DNA of 29,754 nt from a virus. Position 1 is the stretch's first letter. Every line of letters begins with the position of its first letter. The translations under genes and the position numbers were made by a program. The DNA lies in the IMG/VR virus record IMGVR_UViG_3300017967_000133, positions 1-29,754 of that record; one strand, 5' to 3'. Positions 1-9,700 of the stretch are shown here, one piece after another. Below the pieces are notes generated by a model. That model was not told where the DNA came from and did no database searches. It was given only the letters and a program-made list of their open reading frames with translations.

Positions 1-585
1 AACAAACCCTAAAGTAATACGAGGCTCATAGGACCCGGCACAGTGATAATAAACTTTGTCGGGTTCTCTGCCTCTGCCATAGTATCCTACTTTACAAGTC
101 CAACCGGGCTTGTCTTCCATAGTAACTATTTCTTTTGTGAGAGGATCCATGTATCTAAAGAAGCCATTGCCTGTGGGAGAATAAGACAATAGTATGTTAT
201 ATCCAGAGGCATTCCAATTATTGTGCCAACCCATGTATCCTTCTTTGGGATAAAAGACATTTACTGCTTGATTGCGAGCGCCAAGATACGCACATAGTTC
301 TTCTGCTAATTTATTTCTTTTTTCTTTGTGGTCATCGGGCGCATTTTCTGAAGTTCCTATATCAACAGACAATGTTTTTTCAGGATATCCAATATGTTTA
401 CCATCTTTTGCTACAATTTCTTTTAAGTATTCTTCACCACAGGCTTCTTCTAATGTCATGCCTTGGTGACGTTCTCTATCGTGAGCAATCTCTATTAGTT
501 TAGAGAAATCAGATTGAAAGAACCAATCACTATATTCGTTTAGTATGTCTAATACTTCTTCGTTATTAATTTCAATCCACTTCAC
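1..585 (-). CDS. 2OG-Fe(II) oxygenase-like protein, partial (C-terminus beyond the left edge)
   Basis: The frame is open from a GTG at 585-583 to the window edge, 195 codons. The GTG overlaps the TGA of the glycosyltransferase upstream (GTGA), which suggests translational coupling; no clear Shine-Dalgarno is visible. The C-terminal part looks like the double-stranded beta-helix of Fe(II)/2-oxoglutarate hydroxylases. It has G-W-H121-N-N123 followed by a beta-strand run (YNILLSYS), then 'VYYH181CA' and 'PR189ITLGF', which fit the proximal His, distal His and 2OG-binding Arg. The acidic residue of the usual H-x-D/E triad is Asn here, so catalysis is not certain. Related proteins are common in marine T4-like phages, where the substrate is mostly unknown. 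Its place after the fibre genes and a glycosyltransferase suggests modification of virion proteins or glycans, but that is inference. Confidence 0.5.
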   Translation of the reverse strand, partial: MKWIEINNEEVLDILNEYSDWFFQSDFSKLIEIAHDRERHQGMTLEEACGEEYLKEIVAKDGKHIGYPEKTLSVDIGTSENAPDDHKEKRNKLAEELCAYLGARNQAVNVFYPKEGYMGWHNNWNASGYNILLSYSPTGNGFFRYMDPLTKEIVTMEDKPGWTCKVGYYGRGREPDKVYYHCAGSYEPRITLGFV

Positions 586-1292
586 TGTAGTTGGTCCTTG
601 GGAATTGTGTGGTGATACAATACTATCTCTTCACCTTGTAGTTCTTCAAAATGATAGCCATTGACAAAGTTCCAACGAGCATCCGGTTCTTTTACATATC
701 CCCATTTAATGTTATGTCCACCATACGTAAGAAGTTTCCACATAGTAAAGGTGTCCCATCTGACAACATCTTTAGGATAATGTTGAGTATCATACCCAGG
801 TTTTCTTTGTTCTAAATACTCTGTATACCATGCACCCATAAGATCCATCATAGCAGGAGTTTTACGATAAACAAAAAATCCACAGTGACAAGTCATTTCT
901 TCCGTTGCTGATAAGTGTGTCACCTTAGAATTGTAAGGTCTGTTCTTAGTGAACACAATGTCTTTATTGCGAGGTAGAATATCAAAAACATTTTTTATAT
1001 CTTCATGTTCACACATCATATCGGCATCGAGATATGCTGTAATATCATAGGGCGTTTTATTTAGAGCCCAGAGTTTAGCACGAATATGATCGGGTATTCC
1101 TTCAGTTATCACATTGTCAAACAGTGTGTAGTCCTCAGGTTCTACCCAATGTTCATGGGTAAAGAATGTAATATTAGCTTCTGGCCAAAAATCTCGTATT
1201 GATTCTGCTAATAGTTTAGCGTGCCGATAAAATCCTTTTTGTTTTGAAGCAACAATTAAAAACCCTTTAGTTTTCTTCTTCGGCACTTTCAA
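582..1292 (-). CDS. GT-A fold glycosyltransferase-like protein (DxD motif)
   Basis: 236 residues. The N-terminus has a Rossmann-like start (GFLIVASKQKGFYRHA) with an 'ANITFFTHE' strand. 'AYLDADMM' supplies a D89-A-D91 motif, the metal and nucleotide-sugar binding DxD of GT-A glycosyltransferases (GT8-like). An invariant-looking HCGFFVY segment and a late His pair (LYHHTIP) follow. The expected role is transfer of a sugar from a nucleotide-sugar donor; the acceptor is unknown. The start used is TTG at 1292-1290, with AAGGA just upstream, inside the end of the preceding gene (26-nt overlap). The first internal ATG lies beyond the DxD region. The gene overlaps the oxygenase-like gene by 4 nt, so the two probably act together at the end of the fibre operon. 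Host glycan remodelling and virion glycosylation are equally possible. Confidence 0.65.
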   Translation of the reverse strand: MKVPKKKTKGFLIVASKQKGFYRHAKLLAESIRDFWPEANITFFTHEHWVEPEDYTLFDNVITEGIPDHIRAKLWALNKTPYDITAYLDADMMCEHEDIKNVFDILPRNKDIVFTKNRPYNSKVTHLSATEEMTCHCGFFVYRKTPAMMDLMGAWYTEYLEQRKPGYDTQHYPKDVVRWDTFTMWKLLTYGGHNIKWGYVKEPDARWNFVNGYHFEELQGEEIVLYHHTIPKDQLQ

Positions 1293-1728
1293 GATCCTTC
1301 ATCAACAAAATAGTAGCGTATGCCTGCACTTCCATAATACTTTTTGATTTACGTATTAATCTTTTGAATTGTGTATTTTTTGAATTCTTAATACTGTCAA
1401 TCTCAAACGCTTCTAATTTAGCATTGAATAGCGCTTCTTGCTTGGCTCTTGCTCTTTGAGATTCACGCCTCTCAGCACTTTTTTTAATATTTTCATTTCT
1501 TCTTTCAAGTGCTTGATTTGTGTTGTCATCTATTTGTTCTTCGGTATACTGTGTCAACACAGCTTTCATATCAGGGTTAGTGCCTTCTTTATCATGTATA
1601 GAGGCTATTTGCTCTTTACCGTTAGGCTGAACAATCGTAACAATTAGATGACGGTTTTCTCTATTAGACCAATAGGGATTTTTATATTGTTTTTTAGGTG
1701 TGTCTGCGGAAACAGATGCTTCTGCCAT
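1267..1728 (-). CDS. Conserved-type hypothetical protein with charged helical region
   Basis: 153 residues, family not recognised. Residues 15-55 look like a small beta-rich domain (NRHLIVTIVQPNGKEQIASI). Residues 60-120 are strongly charged and helical (ALERRNENIKKSAERRESQR, then ARAKQEALFNAKLEAFEI) and could form a coiled coil. The ATG at 1728 has a good ribosome site (GGAGA, about 6 nt upstream). It is the first gene after the Tyr/Gly-repeat fibre and overlaps the glycosyltransferase by 26 nt. Position suggests a fibre-associated or assembly protein, with no direct evidence of function. Confidence 0.7.
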   Translation of the reverse strand: MAEASVSADTPKKQYKNPYWSNRENRHLIVTIVQPNGKEQIASIHDKEGTNPDMKAVLTQYTEEQIDDNTNQALERRNENIKKSAERRESQRARAKQEALFNAKLEAFEIDSIKNSKNTQFKRLIRKSKSIMEVQAYATILLMKDLESAEEEN

Positions 1729-1745
1729 AATATTTCTCCATAATT

Positions 1746-1772
1746 AAAAACTATATTGTAATACTATATAGT
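1746..1772 (-). terminator. Weak hairpin with U-tract after the fibre gene
   Basis: An inverted repeat (ACTATAT at 1750-1756, ATATAGT at 1766-1772, 9-nt loop) lies in the 51-nt gap after the fibre gene. On the minus strand it is followed directly by five U. The stem is almost all A-T, so it would be a leaky terminator at best. It may only lower expression of the downstream unknown, glycosyltransferase and oxygenase genes. Confidence 0.3.
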
Positions 1773-1779
1773 CAGTTTG

Positions 1780-3033
1780 TCAAGCAGTTCTCAACCAAAG
1801 TTTGATGGTGCTCACGGTTTCAGTGCTAGCCTTAACAGTGTCGCCAGCATATGTTCCGCTAAAATCACTAGAATATGAACCACTAAAATAACCAGTGTAT
1901 GAACCGGAGTAGTTTGAAGTACCTACATAGTCACCGGAAAACGCTCGGTCATAAGCACCAGTATAATAACCAGTGTATGTTTTAGCACCAGTATAGAAAC
2001 CAGTGTAGTATCCTGTAAAGGTTCCGCCGACATAACCAGAGTAATATAAAACGTAGTCGCCTGCATAGTTACCTGAATATGCTGAAGTTCCTACGTAGTT
2101 GCCAGTGTAATCACCAGAAAATGATCCTGTATATGAACCAGTGTATGTCTTAGCACCTGTATATTCACCACTAAAAGCTTGGTTATAGGCACCGGTGAAT
2201 GTACCAGTATAAGAACCTGCATATGTAGATGAATCTACTTCTTGGCGAGTGTCAGAAAAACCACCTACGTCACCCATTTGTGTCCAAGTACCTGTTTCAG
2301 TAGGTGAAGATGATTGTACCTTGTAACAACCTACACCAGGAGTTGTGCCATAATCTTCAACGATTCTATTTCTAAAGTTAGGAACCATTTGCTCTACTTG
2401 TGCCGCTGTCATTTGCTTCATTCCGCTATCATATGTGACAGAAGAAAGGTCACTATTTGCAGAGGATGTGGGAGCAGTCTTTTGCCACAAGTAAGTAGTG
2501 TTGTTACCACTCAACACTGTATCTGTAATAGTGTAACGAGAAGTCCAAGTACCACCAGTAGGTGAAGAAGCAGCTAGATGAAATTGACCTACCGTGTAGT
2601 CTGATTCAGAAACCATATCATTAATAACTTTATCAAGTACATCAGTGTCTAGCTCAGCGTCCGTGAATTCATTGAAACCAACATCTCCGGATGTTTCCCA
2701 GCCAAGAGGACGATTAGTAATACTTTCTGAAGCTGCTGAGGTTATTTGTTTAAAGTAATAAGTAGTATCTGTTGTTGTGCCTGCTGTTGGGTGAGTACCA
2801 ATAGCATCATCTCTAGTTGTATCAGTAAAAGTGCCTATAGCAGAACCACTAAGAGCATTTGCAGTGTCCATGTTCAGGTCACCGGTAAGTGTTCCATCCC
2901 AGTCATCTGCATATTTGTTGGTAATAACATACGAGAGATACTGCTGTATCTCTGCGTCGGTCATTTCTTGGATCCCCTGAAAATTACTAGAAGTAATCGG
3001 AGTTCCAGATGCTTTAAGTCTTAGTGGGCGCAT
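1780..3033 (-). CDS. Putative tail fibre / adhesin with tandem [Y/F]-x-G repeats
   Basis: 417 residues. ATG at 3033 with AGGAAA 5 nt upstream. The N-terminal two thirds contain related modules: 'MTDAEIQQYL' near 24, 'FTDAELDTDVLDKVIND' at 123-139 and 'MTAAQVEQMVPNFRNRIVED' at 208-227. The last two are each followed by 'SSPT-(E)TGTWT' strands, at 156-164 and 242-251. Residues 271-398 are a low-complexity array with Gly about every fourth residue after an aromatic-x pair (YTG, FSG, YVG). A larger unit is repeated twice (GAKTYTG, then AFSG-[ED]Y). Such Tyr/Gly arrays occur in virion proteins of marine T4-like phages; fold and receptor are unknown. It starts 13 nt after the short fibre-like gene, so both are probably peripheral adhesive parts. 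Confidence 0.65.
   Translation of the reverse strand: MRPLRLKASGTPITSSNFQGIQEMTDAEIQQYLSYVITNKYADDWDGTLTGDLNMDTANALSGSAIGTFTDTTRDDAIGTHPTAGTTTDTTYYFKQITSAASESITNRPLGWETSGDVGFNEFTDAELDTDVLDKVINDMVSESDYTVGQFHLAASSPTGGTWTSRYTITDTVLSGNNTTYLWQKTAPTSSANSDLSSVTYDSGMKQMTAAQVEQMVPNFRNRIVEDYGTTPGVGCYKVQSSSPTETGTWTQMGDVGGFSDTRQEVDSSTYAGSYTGTFTGAYNQAFSGEYTGAKTYTGSYTGSFSGDYTGNYVGTSAYSGNYAGDYVLYYSGYVGGTFTGYYTGFYTGAKTYTGYYTGAYDRAFSGDYVGTSNYSGSYTGYFSGSYSSDFSGTYAGDTVKASTETVSTIKLWLRTA
1840..2223 (-). repeat. Coding tandem repeat: tetrapeptide-like [Y/F]-[T/S/A/V]-G-x array
   Basis: These bases encode residues 271-398 of the fibre-like protein. Aromatic-x-Gly triplets recur mostly every four residues. A longer unit starting with GAKTYTG occurs near residues 293 and 349, and AFSG[ED]Y occurs near 286 and 364. 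At DNA level the plus strand shows repeated 'accagtgta' and 'accagtata' words. Such repeats can expand or contract by recombination or slippage. Confidence 0.8.
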
Positions 3034-3046
3034 TTATGTTTCCTTA

Positions 3047-3529
3047 TTAATTCAAACGTGTACCGGAAGAATCATATATAACAGTTTCTACCATTGTATT
3101 CCAGTTTGTACTAGAGGTACCCACTAAACAAGAAGTCACTCCTGCAGGCAAATCAATTGAAGCATTTGCTGATCCTGCGTTGATAGTACCTGAAGTATTT
3201 GGATATAGTTTTACATTAACAGAAGTACCATTAGTAACAGTATATAACAAACCAGATGCTGCTGTAGGTAGCTTAACACCTTGATCTGCTGTGGCAGAAC
3301 TAACTACATTATATGTGTTGGACAATGCCGTTGCATCACCTTGAACTGTACCTGCCGCTGTAACACTAGCCGCCATTGAAGCGGTATGGTCTCCGGAAGA
3401 AGTAACATCTGCTACTGAAATGCTATCTCCGGATTGATACTTATCGCTATTTAAGTTGGTAAAGTTAGCATCAACCTCAGAATTAGTTAACGGACTACCT
3501 TTACCGGATCGTGTAGTTATTGTTGACAT
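3047..3529 (-). CDS. Short tail-fibre-like structural protein
   Basis: 160 residues. The N-terminus 'ITTRSGKGSPLTNSEVDANF' is a familiar opening of fibre and appendage proteins in marine T4-like phages; it is probably the part that attaches to the virion. The remainder is rich in Thr, Ser, Ala, Gly and Val with beta-strand patterns (GLLYTVTNGTSVNVKLYP) and no catalytic motif. ATG at 3529 with a G-rich ribosome site (GGGTAAAG). It lies between a small coiled-coil gene and the repeat fibre, each within 15 nt. A TATAAATA box 74 nt upstream, inside the previous gene, could give it separate late expression. Confidence 0.6.
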   Translation of the reverse strand: MSTITTRSGKGSPLTNSEVDANFTNLNSDKYQSGDSISVADVTSSGDHTASMAASVTAAGTVQGDATALSNTYNVVSSATADQGVKLPTAASGLLYTVTNGTSVNVKLYPNTSGTINAGSANASIDLPAGVTSCLVGTSSTNWNTMVETVIYDSSGTRLN

Positions 3530-3540
3530 TTACTTTACCC

Positions 3541-3771
3541 TTATAGTTTGTTAAGAATCTGTGAGAACATATCCTTAATTTCTTTTATGTCTTTCTTTAG
3601 TGTATTTATATCATCTTGACATTTTACAATCTGATTTTTTTGCTCTAAACGCCTTTTTTTTGCAATTTTATATTCTCGCAAAGCAGAATTGTCTCTGTTT
3701 ACCAAGGCTTGATTAGCAGCATCTCGCAAAAATTCAGGAGATTCTTTTACAATTTCTTTATTGATAATCAT
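3541..3771 (-). CDS. Small coiled-coil protein
   Basis: 76 residues, family not recognised. It is highly charged and helical throughout. Residues 35-76 show heptad-like spacing (IVKCQDDINTLKKDIKEIKD, then MFSQILNKL). It starts at ATG 3771, 6 nt after the end of the 2436-aa structural gene, with only a weak ribosome site (AGGT, distant). Small coiled-coil genes between large tail genes often encode trimerisation or assembly factors for the neighbouring fibre; that is inference. A late-type TATAAATA box lies inside this gene. Confidence 0.6.
   Translation of the reverse strand: MIINKEIVKESPEFLRDAANQALVNRDNSALREYKIAKKRRLEQKNQIVKCQDDINTLKKDIKEIKDMFSQILNKL
3603..3610 (-). promoter_or_regulatory. 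T4-type late promoter box TATAAATA (candidate)
   Basis: The minus strand reads TATAAATA followed by CACTAAAG, inside the small coiled-coil gene and 74 nt before the start of the short fibre-like gene. The match to the T4 late consensus is perfect. Several chance copies are expected in AT-rich DNA, so position is the main support. Confidence 0.4.
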
Positions 3772-3777
3772 TATATA

Positions 3778-6700
3778 TTATACCTGTAGAGCGTATGCTC
3801 TGAGTTTTCTTACCTTAGGTACATTAACAGTTGTGCTATTCAAAGGAACAATCTTGATGGCATAATACTTGAATCCTTGATATGTTGTGGTCTGAGTAGT
3901 AACTGTTCCTGCTGTAGCTGAGGTACCGCCGCCTCCTGAGAGTGTAACAGTAATCGTGCCACCATCATATCCCCTACCTGCATCCAGTATATTGATAGCT
4001 GTAACTGCTGATCCTGCTATTGTAGCAGTTGCTCTTGCTCCAAAACCATCACCTGAGTGTGTGATGGTTACAGTTGGTGCTGAAGTATATCCTGATCCGC
4101 CTGATGAAACTGCAATAGAAGCTATGCCTGTAACATCATATTCCAATACACCCTCAGTATTTAGACCAAAACTATTGGATCCTTTTGAGGGCAACCCGTA
4201 TCGGTATTCGCCATAGCTAGTTGTTGGAGAATCCGGTGTTAAATTTTTATCCATTTTTCTCCAAATAATATCATCACTGAATTTAGCTAAATCATCATCT
4301 ACGTTTTGTACTTTATAATAAACTTCAACATCGCCGGTAGAAGGAATATAATTATCCAAAATTACTATTAGATCTTCAGCATCCTGAGTATCTTCTAATC
4401 TTACTTTCCTAGAAATATACCTAGAGGATGCTGTGCCTCCAGTACGTACAGCTTCTCCGGAAGAATCATTGTTTATCTCGTTTTTATATGCGTTGAACAT
4501 CAAAGATTCCATATCAAGCATAGGACTTAAATGTTCATAAGGCGTCCTTAAAGTAAGTTCAAACGTAGCTGTTTTACTGCCATTATAGTTGGCCTGTTCA
4601 TTTGAATAACTGTAGATTGTTTTTTCTGTTACAAGATCGTTTAGCTCACCTATAGCCATAGGAGTCATTGTAGTATTTGCTGAAGCTGCTCCTGTATTTG
4701 TTAGAGCAAACTTAGGTGTAATTGTTCCTAGGTTACCAAAGTTATCAAAAGGACACTTAAATGCGTAAGAACTAACTACCCTATCGTAAATGTTATTTAC
4801 GTTTGCAGTCTTAGTTCCGTTACCTACTAACACAGAACGTATGGTCCTTTCTGTACCATCTACTGTATTAGAACCTGTAGAAACAAAACGTCCTTTTAAT
4901 ACAGTAATAGTAGAGGTTTCATCATACATCGCGGCATGATAAGAAACACGACCCAGGTTAAGTTCTGCCGTCACGGTAGCCGCAGAAGAAGGCGTACCAC
5001 CAGACAAGGTAACAGTTAAATTAGAGTTACCATCATATCCTGCTCCAGGATTAGTTAGAGTTATATCAGTAACAACACCTGCTGTTAATGAAGCGGTTGC
5101 TGTTGCCCCGGTTCCTCTACCTGTGCTATCAGTAATAGTAACTGTAGGAATTGATCCGTATCCGGCTCCTCCACTGTTACCCACAGTGAAAGTAAATCCG
5201 TGTACTTTATCGCCAACTGCAAACTTAGTGCTTGAATCACTAAAGCTATCGTAGTTAGTCCAGTCATGGTTTTTAGTTTTTAACTTGAGTTTAAAATTAG
5301 TATTTGTTGAGAATGTACAACGGTTAATTCTAAACATCATATCTTCTTTTTGTCTTGCTGACCAAGTTCTGTTGTTAGCAGATGTAAACAGTATTCCACT
5401 GTGTGCTTGCTTAGATATTACTGTATCTGAACCATGAATCTTTTTACCTAGTTCTGCAATCCAAACGGTATAGTTAGGATCGTCTGAGTCTGGAATAGGA
5501 ACAACACAATACTCTGTGTTGTTTTCTAAGTAAACAGGTGTTGGGAATGCAAAATGAGTACCCCTAGGAGTATATGTACCGTCTCCGTTGTCTATTGAAG
5601 CTGCACAGTCCCTTCTTTCCTTTCTAGATTTCGCTAGAACAATATCGCCCGGATAACCGTTAACCATATTTCTAAGTTCTAGTGTGATACCTTTATTATC
5701 TTCAGGTTTAGAAACAGTGTGGAAGAACAAATCTACAGAAGAAACATACATTCCATTATCGTATCCTTCAACCATAAATGATTGTGCCATTGGATCCCAA
5801 CCACCACACAACGCGCCATACATATCAAGATATGCTCTTGAACCTAGGCCTGCCATATCATATTCAAATTGAAAATTAGTTAAATCATAATCAAATTCAA
5901 CCGCACTAGCTGCAGGAGTGACAGTAGGAGTTGAAGGGACAGTAGTAGTGTAGTTATTAGATGGTGGTACCTCTACCGGAATATCATCATAGAAAGTTTC
6001 AAATGTAGCAAAACCTTCAGTGAGATCCTCTCCAAAGCCAGATCCAGTATAATGATTTACTCCATATGTGAGGAACGCATCTATAATAGAATCAACCGGA
6101 GCCGCAGAAGTAGGATCTTGAAACCCGATAAATGAATTTGCGCCACCATATTCAGTAGGTATAACAGTAACCGTAGTAGGCGGTACCGGAGTTGTCGCAG
6201 TTGTAGGAGTACTGGAAGACTCTGCCGGTCTATCCTGAGGATCATATGATATATCAGAAGTCCTTGTAAACACCGTACCTTCTACTATTTTAGGATCTAA
6301 AGGTGTTGACACCGCTTGTGCGGGCTCTGAGCCTGTTCTTGTTCTTGGTTGAGGAGGATTGATAACAGTATAGTGTTTGGCATTAGTAATAATAGTGCCG
6401 TCACCGCCTGTAAAAGTATTTGTAGCTCTAGATACAGTGTTTACTACACCACCTGATCGGCGGCCGCCGATAAGGCCTTTAGAAGCTACTATTACATCAT
6501 GTTTACCAGGAGGAAGTTCTTTATCTCCAATAGTAAATGTACCAGAAGCTCTACCATTTGCATTTGAAGTAAATGTACCTTTGCTAATACCTCCAATATA
6601 AATTGTATGTTCTAAATTAGAGCATAGTCCGCCAGCAGACCACTGTATTTCTTGTGATCTAATATATCCGTAATTTTTTCTACTTACCTCTTTTTCACCA

Positions 6701-9700
6701 TCATAAACACGATTTGCATTAGGTAAAGAACCAATATATGAGTATTGTGTTTCACGCCTCTTAGGTTGTATTTCATTTCTAGCATATTCAGTATAAGGTT
6801 GTACTTCAGTCTCATACCAGGTACCTATAGTCAGTAGATAAGGATCTTGATAAGACCATCTGTCTGCTCTGTGAAATGATAATTCGCCTTCATTCCATAT
6901 CTCTTCGGTATATTCTTTCCTGCCGAGTATATTTTCTCCGGGTGTACCTGTGTCGGCGGTTTGAATATAGGACAATCCATCATCTACTATTCTGTCATAA
7001 TCAAGGTGCCACGCATCATCACTGTATTCAAAGTTAGCTTCTACACCTGTTATGACATTTTCAACGTCATCAGTTGATAGCCTTGTGTCTGTCCATGCAG
7101 GATCTTTCTTTGGTCTGATTTGTAGGTCTCCATATACAGGCTGACCAACACCACAAACTGGAGGAGGAGTATCTTTTACACAGGCTTGTGTTATAGGATC
7201 CCATGTATAACCTGTGTTACACGCTATAGGAACACAGGCATTACCGGCTGCATTTAAAGTATAACCTGAAGCACATACAAGTCCAACATTAGTATTGTTT
7301 AGTGTAAATGTTGAGCTTGCTGAACCAGTAGCATTTCCATCACTATCAGTAGCATCAAGTGTGAGTTTTAAAGTTTCATTTTCAGTAATGCCTGTTTCAG
7401 TAGCAAATGTAAATGAAACGACTGCTTGAGAACCGCTGTCTATTGTAGCAGTTCCTGTTAGTGAACCAGAAGCTAAGTCTCCAGATAGAAGTGTATAACC
7501 TGTTGTACAAGAAAGAGTCCAGCCAACTGTCACACCTGAACCTACAGCACTGCCCTGTATAGTAAGTGATATAGATTCGCCTTCATCTACTGCACCTTTA
7601 TTTGTAATAGAATATTCAACTACACGTTCTGCTCCATTATCAGGATTAACTGGTTCAGGAATAACCGGTCGAAGAACACAAGCGTTAGCTACAGGGTCCC
7701 AAATATAACCAGATTGACAAGTAGGTTGAACAACAACTTCCTCATCATATAGAAGTTCCGTTACAATAGCTTCCCATTTACTAGCTTTTAAATTTTCCGC
7801 ATACATAATTTCTGCGTAAGGAACGTGTGCTATAGCTCCAGTCTGACCACACTCGTCAGATGCTCCCGAAAAATTCGGCAAAAGTGAAATAAATTCGTCA
7901 GAGAAATAAGGACGCATAACACCAATAGATTTATGTAAAGAACATTTGTAATCAGGATCATTTACTGCTGCTGTAGTAAATCCATTAAATGCGTCTACTA
8001 ACAATCCGTTTTTAAATCTATCTACACCTGATTCATCTAAGAATTTCTCATCTTTAGATGCTTGTTCTAATATAGACAGAGAAGTGTAATACTCAAGATT
8101 TTCAATTCTTTTTTCTAGGCCACCAATTTGTGACATAGTATACTTGGGATTATTTACCTTTCTAACTTTATTAGCCAAATCTAATCTTGAATAGTATTTA
8201 CCCGATGCCGCACTCAAAGAAGGATATGGTTTAGCCACAAGTGTAGCCAATGTCATATCTTTACTAGTTTTAGGCATAGGAATGCTTGGCTTTGTAGAAG
8301 CAGGATTAGATACAAGCTCAATAGAACCTGTAGGAGTGACTATAATTCTATGCCCCTGACCCAAATAGTATTCAAGATCTGTTGTAAATTCTTGTACAGG
8401 GACAGGCATAGTTAGACCATTAGAAGGTCTTGTGATAGTTATTGCACTGCTAGGATTCTGAGTTGCAGAACCTAATGTAGCCGTAGGAGTTGCTGTATTA
8501 GTTGCATAAGGTCTAAAATCTAATTCATCTCTAAGGTCTACTGTTCTGCCTTTGCTATTAACATATAAAGGCACCTCTTGTAGTTTCATTGTGTTTGCTG
8601 ATATTGCGGCTGCATATGAATCTATACAAGAAAAAGTAGGACCAGTAACAGTTCTACTAAAATAGTCAAACTTAACAAGTAAGTAAGGTCTGGCAGTAAA
8701 GTCTACAGTGGCCGAAGGTTTCTTAAATATCTTAGCGAGTCCATAGTAGTTATCTCGCTGACCGTTATCGAATCTAAACTGACTCGTTACGTCTATTCCA
8801 TCGGAAGCTGCTGAAAATGCTGAAGAATGAGCCCTGATTGATGTTATTCTAAGTACATCAGCTACACCTAAATTAAATTCTATTTCGGAAGTAGAATAAG
8901 TATCAGTACCGTCAGCAAGAAGTGTCACATATTGATCTGTATTCAGAGTTTTTGAAATTGGCGTAGTATCTGCTACTTGAACATTGGCATAAATTTTAAC
9001 ATCTAGGCCAGAAGATGCAACAGCTGTTGCTCCTAGGTCTATAGTAATTTCTGTATCACTAACTACGGTTACACTTCTGCCTGTAGCAGTGAGATCTAAC
9101 ATTTCTCCCAATGAAAGTGTGTCAGTAGGAGTAGTTGTTGTAAAAGTATCTTCAGCTACTACCTGAATATTAGCAAGAGCTGTAGTATCGCTCAATACAC
9201 CGGTCGAGTATGGGAAAGTTTCATTACCGCTTACGGTTATGGATACTTCACCATTAGCTGCTACTGTAGCACTAAATTCTTTTGTATACTGAAAATCGTA
9301 GTCGTATGTTCCGCCAGGTGCAATAGTCTTTGTATTTCTAGCCGGTAGTGGGAAAAATACTGAATTGAATGCCTTTTCTTTCAACACTGCACCGTAGTTT
9401 GCGGTACCTGCGTACTGCCAAGTGATACCACCATCTGTTGCAGTACCAGAAGTATGTGTAGGTCCTGAACCACTTGAAGCAGAAGTACCTGCTACTGTCG
9501 CAGTATATAGATAATCACCATTGTATGCAATTTGATTTGGTGCAAAGTATGTACTAGTTGCCCATGCTTTAGCATTAGCATCAATATTATTTAATACAAC
9601 GTCTGCAAAACCATCAGCATTTGTATCATTATAATACAAACTTTTTACATTTTCAAAGTTATCAGAGGTCATTTTAACATCATACAAATAAAGTCTGTAC

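Noticed and set aside
272-469. 65-codon plus-strand frame at the left edge
   Set aside because: It lies opposite the oxygenase-like gene, which has a coherent protein with motif-level support. There is no ribosome site or operon context on the plus strand.
1840-2223. CRISPR-like or collagen-like repeat
   Set aside because: The repeats are in-frame coding words without regular spacers, and Gly recurs about every fourth residue, not every third as in collagen.
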